Below the pieces are notes generated by a model. That model made no database searches and was not told the origin of the DNA. It saw only the letters and a list, made by a program, of their open reading frames with translations. A stretch of 64,000 bases of DNA from Macrotrachela quadricornifera (lineage: Eukaryota > Rotifera > Eurotatoria > Philodinida > Philodinidae): positions 413,195-477,194 of the forward strand of contig JAJEKB010020889.1 of assembly GCA_022393335.1 (NCBI GenBank), written 5' to 3'. Shown here one piece after another: positions 13,120 to 25,129 of the stretch. A program made the position numbers and the translations under genes. Positions within the stretch are counted from its first letter, which is position 1, and each line of letters opens with the position of its first letter.

Positions 13120-14450
13120 TCAGCGTAAGAATACGAATACGACGAAATACTAATTTTCCATTTTGATATCATTAATTTCAGAAATAATACTTTGTGATTT
13201 TAATACTGTTAAATCTTATGCTAAATTTGCAGTATATGCTGCATCTAATATTATACTTAAAATATATGAAGCAACAGTTAATAATCGACTAGCACCTGTT
13301 GTCACATGAAAATCTGCACGAAATCCCATAATAGTGCTAACAGAATACCATATATTCATTGCAATTAATGATATAACTGATCTTTCTCATACTTCTTCAT
13401 TTCTTTGTCCCTCTATGAAAGAAATTAAAAAACCAGCATACATACTAACACATAATAGTGTTATCCAAAGTTTAAAAAAGTAGGTGTATTTCATACTATG
13501 ATTCATAAATAATTATCAAATATTGAACTTGAAAATGCAGTCTTTTCTCTTCTTTCTATAGTTATTGTCATATCGCCTACTATCATATCATACATACAAT
13601 TTGCTACTACATCAATCATTCTAGTATATATTTCATATTTTGTAATACTAATATTATATTAGGAATAAATCTCATTTTATTTCGTAAAAGTTCAATAAGA
13701 TCAAACATATAACCAGGTTCCATTTTCAAATTTATCCGTCACATTTGTAACAAAAGCTGACATTATTGCATAACTAATAGGAGATACTAAACAATTTCCA
13801 GACCATATAATTACATTTGTTTGTGAATGTGATGTGCAATTATCTGAATTTGACTATATTAATATTGAAACATAATTTAATCTATTTGAAGAATATTGAA
13901 TATTCTTGATTATATAATAGTTTCCATTTATTCCATCAGTTGTATTTATATTAAATTGTATAAGACCAGATACACCAAGAAATTTCATATTATTTATAGA
14001 ACAAAATTGTTTTAACGATTGAATTAATAACCAAGTTTCATCAAATGCAAATAATGGATAATAATCTACTTTATCTGATCCAGGATATGATTCTGGTTCA
14101 TAGTTTTGCCAAATATTATATGCTGTATTTAATAATGTTGCACTAATTGATGCATTAACAACAATTCCTACTACTGGCTCAATAGTAAGTATTCCATTGA
14201 ACTTTTCATAATATTTTTGATTAAAATTAAATCTCCGCGAATAGAAAATGTAACAATATCAAATGCTTTAGTATTAAAAACTGTCAAATTATTTTTGCAC
14301 CACCAAATCCACACGTATCATTTTGACGAATAATTATACATATCTAATTAAATTGAGATTCTCTTGAAAAATCTGGACCTACAATCGGCCAACAATGTTG
14401 GAATCAGACATTAATCGACATGAATTACTAAGAACATACAACATATGGCT
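13120..14450 (-). pseudogene. decayed ionotropic glutamate receptor-like gene
   Basis: Read on the minus strand in shifting frames, pieces of an iGluR-type channel are clear. An N-terminal periplasmic-binding-like part spans about 14220-13850 (ILTIEPVVGIVVNASI, then YPLFAFDETWLLIQSLKQF). An S1 segment follows at about 13620-13530 (MYDMIVGDMTITIERREKTA). Pore/M3 residues lie at about 13370-13210 (MNIWYSVSTIMGF and the hallmark AYTANLA, cf. SYTANLA). An S2 start follows (SEINDIK). Frame changes and stops are frequent, for example directly after AYTANLA and after the S1 block, so no intact protein can be made. It probably encoded a ligand-gated cation channel of the synaptic or chemosensory ionotropic family. 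Boundaries are approximate. Confidence 0.7.
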
Positions 14451-14988
14451 ATCAGTTTGCAATGAATAGAGCATGTGCAGAAGACCCAGTTATATTTGAT
14501 ATATCGTAAAAGAGGCCTAGTATATGTATGCTGGAATAAATTAAATCTAAAAAAGAATACGAAGTAATCAGTAAGTATGAAAGAATAATTGAAGTATTAT
14601 TGTTAATCAATGAGATATCCAGCAAATATTCACTCTATTATTATCAAAAAAAAATGTTACTGATTATAATTATTACTTATATACCTGTTAATCTGCATTT
14701 ATATTAGTATTATCTATGGTAAGCTTCGTTAGATATTTCTATACATTAATTATTATTTATGATTATCTTATAATGTCAATAGGTAATGCAATATTTATAA
14801 AGAAAAATTTTTTCAACAAGGAGAGCAATGTAAGTTTTTTTTTTTTTTTTTTATTCTAATATGAAACGAAATGATATTAAATCAATCTGAATAGTTCATG
14901 ATCCGAACAAGCAAAGATAAAATAAATCTAAATAATTTTATTTTTTCTAAAAATGTCAATAAATGAATTATGATAATGAAAAATTAGT
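14451..14988. other. gene-free stretch with T19 run
   Basis: A long T tract lies near 14834-14852. No gene was recognised. Confidence 0.4.
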
Positions 14989-16386
14989 TTATATATTTCT
15001 ATTAATCCAAACAGATAATTCTGTTTCATATTTATCAATATATTTCATATTAAATAAAAGATTTAAATGCCTTGTTTTTTGTTTAAACCAAGAATAAAAA
15101 TAATCATAATCATTTATTTTCCATAAATAAGCTTTTAAATTAAATAATTTAGGTAAATGATTTAATAAATATAATAAATCTTTTGTTTGACTAATATTAC
15201 ATCTAAGTTGTTGAATATTTGAAAATATTTTACAAAATTCTTCAAGTTGATAAGGATATTTAAATGAAGAAGAATGATGTTTATATATATCCAATATTTT
15301 TATTGTTTTATTTAAATATTCACACAAATATTTACTATGTCCAAATTGTTCTAAAGCACGTATATTAATTGTTAATGATATTAATTGTGGAAATTCTTTT
15401 AACATATTTAATAATGATGATGAATCTCTAATTTGAAATTTAAATGAAATATTTAAATGTTTTAAAATACATGGATTAATTATATTTCTTAGAGATTGTA
15501 TAGTTCGTATTCCTAATGCAGGTCTACGAGTATCATCTGGAGGAAGTATTGTTAATGATCGAACATTTGGAAAATAATATTGACATGTATTTTCTTTTAA
15601 TGTTATATTATATAATGTTAAATTTGTTACACGATTAAATGTATTTAAAAATTGATTGCAATATCTTTGAGTATCTATTTCTAATTTATAAGAATTTAAT
15701 ATATAAGGTACTGTATAAATCGATGCGGAATAATATGATAATTCATATTCAATATACCAATGTTTTAAAATCCAAAACTCCGTTTGAAATTGATTAAATT
15801 TTTCAGTAATATCATTATAATCATCATTAATTTGATTAATATAATTAAATATAAATTTAAAATTTTTTAAATTCGATAATGAAGATATTATTAAATCTTT
15901 CCATTGACTAGCATTAATCATATCCAGGGGCGGCGCGACCGGGGGGGCTTAGGGGAGGGTACCCCCCTCCTGCTTTGGAAAAATATGAGCTCGATTTTCT
16001 CCTGTTTTGGCAAAAAATTATAGCAAGTTTTCTCTCGTTTCGAACACGATATATTGGTAATATTCTCCCATTTCGAAGAAACTATATATCAACTTTCTTC
16101 AGTTCTGTAGAAAATATGTCTGAAAATTTCTCTATTCTAAGAGAAAATATATCAGAATTTCTCCTCAATTTTTTAAAAAATGTCTCAAATTCAGTCTGAT
16201 ACTAAAAATGATTTATTGTGATTTTCTCCTTTTTGTCTCGTTTCGAGTCTACAATATAAATTGAAACATTGTATGTTTAATTTGACTTTAAAAATTTAAA
16301 TTTTCCAAGAGTTAAAAAAGATCACTATAATAATACTTTTATATGTATATGACAATTTAAAGTAATTTTCCTTCTTGATCAATATT

Positions 16387-16648
16387 AACGTATTCAACCC
16401 GATGGGTCCCACCGGTGGGACCCACTATATTCTAACAAAATATCACTACACAGAATTTTGATTTTTGAAGACAAAAAGTACACAAATTCAAATAAGCTTT
16501 ACCTTTCGGATTGTAGAGCTTTTCTTGCTGCACCTTTTGGTATAATTTGCTTTCTTAATAAAACATCTTTAGAGGTTAAAATACAAGGTGCAAAGTTCTG
16601 TCAGTCACTATGGATTTCACCGGTGGAATTTATCGGGTCGAATGCGTT
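16387..16648. mobile_element. 262-bp foldback MITE nested in the hAT-like element
   Basis: The ends read AACGTATTCAACCCGATGGG and, from the right inward, AACGCATTCGACCCGATAAA. Both continue to the palindromic CACCGGTG. The interior contains a copy of the dispersed core (GTAGAGCTTTTCTTGCTGCA at about 16522). The insertion lies wholly inside the 15925-17944 element. Confidence 0.65.
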
Positions 16649-16838
16649 ACATTCTCCTATCTTTTCTTTGTGGAGTATGTCGCATTATGTACGATCGAAA
16701 ATAGAGATGATCGTTTATTGCTTCAAAATATTATCAAATAATTATATTGCTCGCTCTTTCTCGGTAGGTGGCGCATAAACTGATTTCTTCATTTTATTTC
16801 ATTGTGTTATTGAGAATTGTTTAAAACTTATCAAAATT

Positions 16839-17849
16839 GGGTGTCCCCAAAAGTTTTGCAACATTTAGTAATTTCAGAATATCTCACCACAGACAAATGT
16901 TAGAACCTTAATTTTTTTTTCAAAAGATGCGCCGTGAAAAGCTCTACAAGTACTGTAAAAGAAATTCCTGTTGACTTACTTTGATGGTGTCTTTTATATC
17001 TAGAATGGACAGGTCAGACGATGGTGCTATTTCCCACTTTACTTAATTTCATAAAAATATTAAAAAAGGAAATTTTGTTTTGTTAAAAATTTTTTTACTT
17101 CACAATAAAAATTTTTTCACACAGCTGGGAAAGAGCTTTGGACGGCGCATCTTTTGGAAAAAGAATCAAGGTGTTATCGTTTTTCCAAGCGGAGATATTT
17201 GTTAAACAAAAAGGTCTTCCAAATATTTTTATTATGCTAAATATGGTAAAATATAGCAGCATTATTCGGTTTGTTCATTTTTAATACAGAAGACGTTATT
17301 AGAACAAGTTAACAGGAACTTCTTGTTAAAGATTTTGTAGAACTTTTTACGGCGCATCTTTTGAAAGGAGAAATTGAGATTCTAATATTTTCTTAAGCCA
17401 AGAGTTATACGAAATAAAAAAATCACAAACATTTTTGAACACTCGGTGGTAGTTTCAGAAAGATTTCTCGTTTTAACCAACTAAAAAAATTATTAGAGCA
17501 AGTTAATAGGTACTTGCTCATATAGTACTTTGTAGAGCTTTCGACGGCGCATCTTTTGGAAAAAGAATCAAGGTGTTATCATTTCCCCAAGCCAAGATAT
17601 TTGTAAAACAAAAAATACTCTTTTAAATAATTTCATCAAGTTGGGTACCATGGGAAATACCATCATCGTCTAACCTGTCCACTTTAGATATAGAAGACAC
17701 CATCAAAGTAAGTCAATAGAAATTTCTTTTTACACTACTTGTAGAGCCTTTCACGGCGCATCTTTTAAAAAAAGATTAAGGTTCTAACATTTGTCTGTGG
17801 TGAGATATTCTGAAATTACTAAGTGTTGCAAAACTTTTGGGACACCCGG
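16839..17849. mobile_element. mariner-type foldback, ~200-bp arms, nested in the hAT-like element
   Basis: The left end reads TTGGGTGTCCCCAAAAGTTT and the right end read inward CCGGGTGTCCCAAAAGTTTT. The arms match over about 200 bp, through CTCACCACAGACAAATGTTA and the core AAGATGCGCCGTGAAAAGCT. The right flank is TA. GGGTGTCCCAAAAGT termini are known from Tc1/mariner elements. Between the arms, three further copies of 'ACGGCGCATCTTTTG' lie in direct orientation at about 17146, 17351 and 17545. Noncoding. Confidence 0.7.
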
Positions 17850-18720
17850 TATTTCGATTGATTGAATTCTAAGCAATTTTTAAGACTTTCTCCTATTTTA
17901 AAAAAATACCCCCCTCCTGCTTTTACCACTTCGCGCCGCCCCTGATCATATCTAAATCAATAGTTCCACAAATTTTTAAATTTATTAATTTTGGGAAATG
18001 TTTTGCTAATATTTGAAAATCTTCAAATTTATATTCAAAATTAAATATAATTAATTCTTTTAAATGAACAGCATTGTAAGTAATAAAATTTGAATAATTT
18101 TCTTTCCAACTATACGATTGAGAAAGATAATAAATAGTAAGAGATTTTAATATTGGTAAATATTTAAATAATGGATTAAATAATTGATCAAAAGAACAAG
18201 CAGATATTGTTAAATTTGTTATTGATGATATTGTATTAGTAATTGTTTGAATAGATTTTAATGTTGGTATTGATAATATTTCTAAATTAGATATTAATGG
18301 ATAAATTAAATTAATATCATTAGAATCAATCAAATGAAATGAATATAATTGTGATATAAATGGTAATATATAGATTAATTTTTGTAAAATATTATCTTCA
18401 ACTTGAATTAATGTTAATGAATGAAGATTAATAAATTGTTCAAGTGAAAATTTTGATAGAAATATTTTAATTTCTTTATTTGATAATATTAATGTAGAAA
18501 CTTGATTTTGTATTTCACAATTTGATAATAATAATTGACAAAATTGATCAAATGTTGATTTTTGTATATTTTTAAAATTTAAATGTAATGGAATACTTCG
18601 AATAAGTTTATTAATATGATTATTTAAATAATTAAATGAATAAAATATATCAAATATACTAAGATATTCAAAAATTTCAATGAATATTTCATTTGGTAAG
18701 AATTCGAATTTCATCATCAT

Positions 18721-19737
18721 TTTATAATTCGATTAGAATAGAAAAGAATGAAATAAACACGTTCTATATATGTTATCAGTTACATATTATATAATATCCT
18801 AGATTAAAAGAGAAAAGAATTTAATCGAAATAGTTCGAGGGATATATTTTATACTTATAGTGCGAATAACAAAGAATGTTTTATGTAATGAATTATTTTT
18901 AATAGATAATATTTAAAATAAAGATATGAGATTTTACTTGGGACAAAAATCGATAAATGAAAATGTATAATACTTTATCAGATAACATATTTGCTAATGG
19001 TCATCTACAAAGATCGTTCAGCTTGCAATGGTTTTTTTTTATTTAACGACTAATTTATTACAAGTATCGCAAAATTTCGTTTTTTTCTCTCAATCGTAAC
19101 AGTTTTACTATGGAAATAGTTCCGTTACATTGTCACAATGAAATGAAATATGAAACACAATAGATCTGTTATGTATCGGTATATGATGCTCTTTCAGATC
19201 GTGTTTCATAAAAAGTATTGGAATTACAAGATTATTTTACTGATGAATCTTATGTTGATGATAGCAGTAAAATTTCGTTTAAGATAATTCTATAGATTCT
19301 CTGTTCTTTTTAATTTCCTTATCAATTTAATGAAACGTGTTATTCTTTGTTCTAACTAGGATTTTAACGGAAGCCAATTTATAAGTTTTATTTAGCAGAA
19401 AATCGCTTTTTATTTCTTATGAATTAAATCTATTTATAATTTATATTCTGATGGAAAAGAATATTTTGTAACAAAATAAAGTGAATGTTTAGAGAAAATT
19501 TTCAGAAAAAATTCAATGTAGTTACTCGTTATCAATTGAGAGTCCCGCTAGACATGATTATGAATACAATATATTTCATTACTAATATAGATTAATAATA
19601 GAACAGGTATATTGTGTATTATGTTTTAATTCCATAGGGATTTGACTAACAACTTTTTTTTCTTTCTTTCTTTCATAATACTCGTCTGCATTTACTCTTT
19701 ATATTAAAATATAGTTATATTAACATTCTTGTAAATT
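18721..19737. other. gene-free stretch
   Basis: Intergenic region between the divergent F-box gene and the next receptor. It probably carries both promoters, but no motif can be defended. Confidence 0.4.
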
Positions 19738-20700
19738 ATGATCTTATACAATAGTACATCTGAAATAGATTATAATATATCTTCATTGGAAACTATCACA
19801 TCTCGTACTATTAAATTTATTATTTTACTCATCTTTCAAGTAATATCTATCTGTTGTTCATTTTATTTTTTATTTCATTTAATTACAAAACCAATACTTA
19901 TTCGAACATTACAAAATCATTCTATTATTGCTCTTATTATAATGAGTTTTTTTCAAACAATATCTGATTTACCAATGGTATTAGAATATTTACGAATAGG
20001 TCGAGCACCATCATTAACATTTTGTTTAATATGGAATTTTTTTGCATTATCAAATTATGCTGTTAGTATATGGACAATGACATGGACTTCACTTGAACGT
20101 CATTTTTTAATATTTCATGATTATCTTATTGCTACATATCGTGGGAAAATTTTCTTTCATTATATTCCATTGATTACTTTCTTAATTATTCCTTGGATGT
20201 ATTATTTTATTCTTATTTTTTTTTATCCATGTAAAAATACATTTTATCAATCAATTCTTTTTTGTGGTTGGTGTTGTTATGTATATAATGAACAAATAGT
20301 TTTATTTAATTGGTTAACATTTGGTGTTATTCCAACATTTTCTATTACTTTTCTTAATCTATTATTAATTATTCGTGTTCTAATACAAAAACGACGTGTA
20401 CAACAACGTATTAATTGGCGTCAAAATCGTCGTATGATTATTCAATTAGTTACTATATCTTATCTTTATTTAATTTTTGATACACCAACAATTATTATTG
20501 GATTAATTCAATTAATTATACCAACATTTGGTAATAATATTCAAATGTTATATTTATATTATACTGTTTATTTTTTACCTATTCTTATACCATATGTTTG
20601 TCTTAGTACATTTCGAGAAATATGGAACAATAAATGTATACAAAATCAAATAGTTAGATATAATAGAAAAACAGAAACAATACATCAACTATGTGATTAA
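19738..20700 (+). CDS. orphan 7TM receptor, single exon, 320 aa
   Basis: An uninterrupted ORF starts at ATG. An extracellular N-terminus of about 25 residues carries two N-glycosylation sequons (NST, NIS). Seven hydrophobic helices follow. The end of TM3 carries SLERHFLIFH, an ERH version of the DRY motif. The loop before TM5 contains paired Cys (CGWCCYVYN), and the third intracellular loop is basic (IQKRRVQQRINWRQNRR). TM7 ends LPILIPYVCLSTFREIW, a degenerate NPxxY-to-helix-8 transition. Class A-like; the ligand is unknown. It belongs to the large orphan receptor sets of bdelloids (inference). No lesions are visible, so it is probably active. Confidence 0.85.
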   Translation: MILYNSTSEIDYNISSLETITSRTIKFIILLIFQVISICCSFYFLFHLITKPILIRTLQNHSIIALIIMSFFQTISDLPMVLEYLRIGRAPSLTFCLIWNFFALSNYAVSIWTMTWTSLERHFLIFHDYLIATYRGKIFFHYIPLITFLIIPWMYYFILIFFYPCKNTFYQSILFCGWCCYVYNEQIVLFNWLTFGVIPTFSITFLNLLLIIRVLIQKRRVQQRINWRQNRRMIIQLVTISYLYLIFDTPTIIIGLIQLIIPTFGNNIQMLYLYYTVYFLPILIPYVCLSTFREIWNNKCIQNQIVRYNRKTETIHQLCD

Positions 20701-20980
20701 ATGAATTTTCTATTTATTATATTCAATTCTAGGAAAAAATAATATGCTACATGTCAATTTAATTGATGTTGACAATAATATAATGTTGTAAAAAAATATT
20801 TTGAAGAAATTTAATATTTAAGTATAATATATATTCATTATTCCATTATAAGAAAAAAATACTTCGAAAATGAATATGTTTATAAATAATTTATAATTAG
20901 TAAAAAGAAAATTATTTAGAAGTTTTATATATGTATATAGTTAGTAGAATTTATAACATTTTCAATGAGCATATAGCCAA

Positions 20981-21930
20981 ATGATAACAATCGATCAAAA
21001 TTTCTTTATAATTATCGGAATACTTTTTACAGTTTTTGTCTTTATTATTATAATATTCTCATTGGCAATCGAAATGTCGATCAACAAGTAATCTTGCTAC
21101 ATGTAATTCTTGTGTTGCTTTACTTTTTTATGCTATAACACTTTCAATTCAAATCCCATTTGGTATTCAAAATAATTCTCTTTATACAAATGATGAAATG
21201 AATACAATTTTTTGTAAAATACGTTCTTTTATATCAACATATGCTACTTTAATAAGAGCTTATTCATATTTAGTTATGGCAATATCTTCATTTTTTATTA
21301 CTGTTCTTTATAAACATAGAATTCTTCTTTCATTTCGTGTTTATTGGATAATAATTATTCTTATTTGGATATTTACTGCTATTCGTACTATTTATACATT
21401 TTTCTCACTAATGGCTTTTATCTATGAACCTGAATCAGGTTTATGTTATCTCACAACAAAAAATTTTCTTACATCATTTATAATTGTATCTCTTGTTTTT
21501 CTTATAACAGTAGGTACAATGATTATTCTATATGGAATTATACTTTGGTATATAACACGACAAAAACAAATTAATCCAAATAGTCAAAGTATATTACGAA
21601 CAAAACGTAATATGAAAGTATTTCGAAAAATCTTTATTTTTATTGGTGGTACACCTTTTTCTCTTTGTATTATACTTCATCGAATAGGTCAAGCTCCATG
21701 GTCCTTTGTATGCTATTGTACATGTATTTATTGCATTTAGTGCTGCACTTGAATCAATAGTACTTTTATTTACAAACGAACAAGTGAAAACAATTTTACT
21801 TGTTAAATTTCGTAGACATCAAATAAATCCAACAAATGCCGTAACAATTACAAATACACATAGAAACGTACAAATTTTACCTTATCATCACAAAATACAT
21901 ATGATGGAACAATCACTGACAATTGATTAA
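20981..21930 (+). pseudogene. frameshifted 7TM receptor
   Basis: TM1 starts at ATG 20981 (MITIDQNFFIIIGILFTVFV). The reading frame changes near 21045-21065, then continues as CRSTSNLATCNSCVALLFYA through TM2-TM6 in the frame open to 21740. At about 21703 one extra base (TGG-TCC-TTT) shifts the frame again, and the seventh helix and tail (LYAIVHVFIAFSAALESIVL) follow to 21930. No intron with usable GT/AG would repair either site. The protein type is the same class of orphan receptor as the two upstream genes, but a different subfamily. Two single-base lesions mean recent inactivation or sequencing error. Start to stop would give roughly 315 aa if both were corrected. Confidence 0.75.
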
Positions 21931-22605
21931 CATTATATAACTTAGATTTGTCTCATTAAATCTGTATATCATTCAGTTTGACTATTCATCTATTAAAAAC
22001 TTATATGTTACTCATTGAGAATCATCAGGATGCGCATATAAATTTTTGACAGCTATGTTTTTCTTACTGAATTTTATTATATCTATTTTATCCTGAGACA
22101 ATGAACATTTCGACCAATTAAAGATTTTTTAAAAATCACGTTAAAAAGCCTTGATATAAATCATATACTATTCTCCTAGTTTTGAAGAACATATGTGCGA
22201 CTTATCCGTTGTTATGTCATTTATAACATTGTTGTGATTGAACATATATTAGAACTTAAATTGCGCAAGATGTCTAGAAGAATTCCATAAGATGCAGATC
22301 ATTTGAGAAGAATATTTTCTGCAACAGTCGAATAACAGTTACAACGATAGTGAGTGTTTATGAAAAGAGAGGTTGATTAGAGAGTGAGTAGCATCACTTA
22401 TTTGTTGTCAAAAATATGCAAAAATATTGTAACTTGGTTCTAATATCCATAGGAAAAATGGATACTTTAAAAGGTGTCGCGTATTCTAGCAAATCCAATA
22501 TATATCATATTTAAGTTGTCTAGAAATTGTATTGAAAGTTTGGTTCCGAGAAATACAACACGTATCTAAAATTAGTGCCTACATTTCGTCAGATTCTTTC
22601 TATCT
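21931..22605. other. gene-free stretch
   Basis: Nothing recognised. Confidence 0.35.
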
Positions 22606-23511
22606 ATGTCCAAACCACCCTCTTTTAGACTGTTTTTTTCTGGATTACAGAAAGATTATATTATTTTCAACATCTGTATTCTGTATCAACGATCGAACGC
22701 ATGTTATCAGATGGCACTAGAAGAACTCAATAAAAAATTCCGTATTCAGTATGAAAACGCTCTTAATACTTGATGAAAAGGACAAGATTACCTCATCATT
22801 GGTACGGTTAATTCTGTTATACTTATTCGTCAAGAAACTGAGCTTGGATCGGAGACAACGATTTCAGAACTGTATAAAAATCTAAAGAATGTTGCACATA
22901 TTCCAATTACGGTTTATCTTCTCATTAAAAATCGAGATCCAACGAATAACAATGCTTTAGAACAATACAAGCGACGACTAGACAATCCTGATTTACTCAT
23001 TGGAATAGATTCAGAATTTAGTGAGCCAACTAAAAAAATTGTTGTAGAATCTCAAAAACTTCTTTCGGTGGCAATTAGCAATGAAGAACCGATTGATCAA
23101 AATGAATCAATAATCTTCTGTCAAAGTCTTGAGAAGGAGCTTTCCATTTTGATAGAAGCAGCTAGTCGTGATCAGCTACAATCAATGCATACAATCGTTC
23201 AAGGTTGGCTAACAATACATAAAATTGATAGACATAAAGCACCACTAAAAGTGATCATTCTCTGTCCACGAACAGCTCGTCAAAACAATCTACAAATGAC
23301 TTATTTTGAGCGTCTTTTTGGCGTAAATCGTGCACGAGAATTTTTTTGCATGGAAGATATATTTCGTAAAGAAACGGCCATTAAAGCTTATTCAGCTTCG
23401 TTTTACGATGGAGAACTAGGTGAAGCGTTTTTCAATGATCCAAGTCGAATGTATCGCGATTTAATGATCAATGATCATGTCCGCGAATATATAAAAAAAT
23501 TAATTCCTTGA
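22606..23511 (+). pseudogene. unrecognised protein gene with tandem in-frame TGA TGA
   Basis: From ATG 22606 one frame stays open to 22770, hits two adjacent TGA codons (22771-22776) and then runs open to the stop at 23509-23511. The protein upstream and downstream of the stops has uniform, non-repetitive composition with bdelloid-like codon use. The C-terminal half contains PLKVIILCPRTARQNN, FGVNRAREFFCMED and a charged end (YIKKLIP). I do not recognise a domain. A 32-nt GT-AG removal across the stops breaks the frame, so splicing does not rescue it. It may be a pseudogene, or the true gene may start after the stops. The first exon may also lie further upstream. Confidence 0.45.
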
Positions 23512-23839
23512 CTGACGTTATTCCTATTATCCTTTAACCGTGAAATAATAATTAAATTTTTTATTGTACACCTTTTCTTAAGAAGAAAATTTTAACGAGT
23601 CTATAAAATCTGTGTGCAAATAAAACTCATTCGATTGTCTGAGAATATCTTCTGAAGTTTAAAGAAATGTAATATTGAATTTTAGTTTTCAATTTATTTT
23701 CTGATTATTGAATAAAATCGAACGATTTAAATAAAAGTAAAAAAATAATTCAATTAAACTACATATTACATTAACTTACAAAATTTAGCTTTGATTTACA
23801 ACGTTTTATATTATTTTTTGTTTGTATTAATTCTGGACG

Positions 23840-24089
23840 CTAAATTTTAATTGATTTTAAATAATAATCTAAAGCTAATTGAAATTCATTCTTAATTTCA
23901 TATATAGTTCCAATATTATTTAGAATTGATGCAATTGATTTATGATTTGATGATGAAGATTTTTGTTGTATATCTAATGTAATTTGATAATTATATAATG
24001 CATTATCTCAATAATTCATATTCATATAGACAGTAGCCAAATTTCCATATGAAGATGCTAAATCTGGATGATTATCTGGTAAAATTGAT
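23840..24089 (-). pseudogene. TPR (kinesin-light-chain-like) repeat fragment
   Basis: On the minus strand the frame reads LPDNHPDLASSYGNLATVYM, then an in-frame TGA (24008-24010), then tetratricopeptide sequence including SIASILNNIGTIYEIKNEFQ and LALDYYLKSIKI, to a stop at 23840. The pattern (NHPDLAxSYxNLAxVY...ALxxYxxxLxI) is that of kinesin-light-chain-type TPRs. In bdelloids these often form the C-terminal part of larger proteins. Upstream sequence past 24089 is lost. A truncated, inactive fragment. Confidence 0.7.
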
Positions 24090-25129
24090 CAACATCTATT
24101 TCCGTTTTCTTAAAGAAACAGTCGTATAGCGATAAATATCACGCTTAGAAAGTCATCAATATTTGTCTTCCATTTCACTCAAGCAAGTCAAAGTTCAGGA
24201 TTAGAAAACATGACATCCCAAATGACTGAATATGATCCGATGTTTGTTATAAACTTGATCAAACTTAATCGAGGACATAAAATTCAAATTTGAGGTCTAC
24301 TATTGATGACGATACAACGTCTAAATGTCTGGCCGACCATTTAAGGATGGTCACTTTATAGGAGTGTATACTTTTGAAGCGCAATCAATATTTTTCATAA
24401 CACCTATTTTTCGATTATTCAAGCATATTATGGTTCCTTTACCCAGATTTTTTTTCAAAATCAAAATATTCGCGAATATTCCGTATCACAACTAGCTTAA
24501 ACTTTTTAAATTCGATCTGATTTTAAAATAAAAGCGGAAATCTCGGATTTAAATCCGAGAGTTATGTGTACTTCAAAAAGCGAATAAGACAGATGAGTCA
24601 TCCAAGAATGTGTCTAATAGAGCCCGTCGGGTCCGGATCTGAAAATTTTAAGTTGATCTAGTCTAGGTAAGTTCTGAGTCTGTAAATTATTATTGATTAG
24701 AAAAACTATTCACTATACACAATAATTCTTGCTTTGATTTTCTTTAGTTTTTGCTTATTTTCTTCAGAAAACGATGAATTTATTTATGAATCAGTTAGGA
24801 TGTTGTATTTATTACACCGGTACTCATTATGATCCTCTTTTACCTTTTCAAGATAGCCCTCAACAACTTCTACCATGCTTTGACTTAATTAACATGTGTT
24901 TATAAGATGAAATATAATTTGAAACAAGCTTTAATTAAAAGAGGAAATTTTTATTTATGCAGATAAATAACGTCTTCGGAACTAACTGCTCACCATGTTT
25001 TATCTGGCAAAAAAGAGGGCATCCGCACAGCCTAAGGGACAGTTCCTTAGTGCGCTCAATGATGAATATTTTTTTAGACAGATTGTTAAAAATCAATCTA
25101 TCGTGAACTTCACTTTTCAAGTACATAAA
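24090..25129. other. gene-free stretch
   Basis: No gene was seen. Short ORFs here overlap in opposite directions and have no protein character. Confidence 0.35.

Larger units (their letters stand above)
15925..17944. mobile_element. non-autonomous hAT-like element (2,020 bp)
   Basis: The terminal inverted repeats are CAGGGGCGGCGCGA at the left and TCGCGCCGCCCCTG at the right. The element is flanked by perfect 8-bp duplications ATCATATC at 15917-15924 and 17945-17952. CAGGG-type termini with 8-bp target duplications are the hallmark of hAT transposons. A 17-bp subterminal direct repeat (TACCCCCCTCCTGCTTT) occurs at 15960-15976 and 17907-17923. No transposase is encoded. The interior is filled with at least two younger foldback elements. 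Confidence 0.88.
14989..18720 (-). pseudogene. F-box/LRR-like protein gene split by a hAT-like insertion
   Basis: The 5' part (18720-17945) opens with an F-box: after Met-Met-Met-Lys come FEFLPNEIFIEIFEYL and IFDIFYSFNYLN, then Leu/Ile-rich repeats. The 3' part (15916-14989) continues the repeats to a stop. Between them sits a 2,020-bp element flanked by an 8-bp duplication (ATCATATC). Removing the element and one copy of the duplication leaves 776 + 928 = 1,704 nt, exactly 568 codons, and the frame runs on from ...DLDM into INASQWK. The pre-insertion gene therefore had no other lesion. F-box proteins normally link SKP1-cullin ubiquitin ligases to targets through the repeats. As it stands the 5' ORF reads into the element and stops at 17923 (265 aa). 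A truncated F-box product, or splicing out of the insert, cannot be excluded. Confidence 0.85.
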
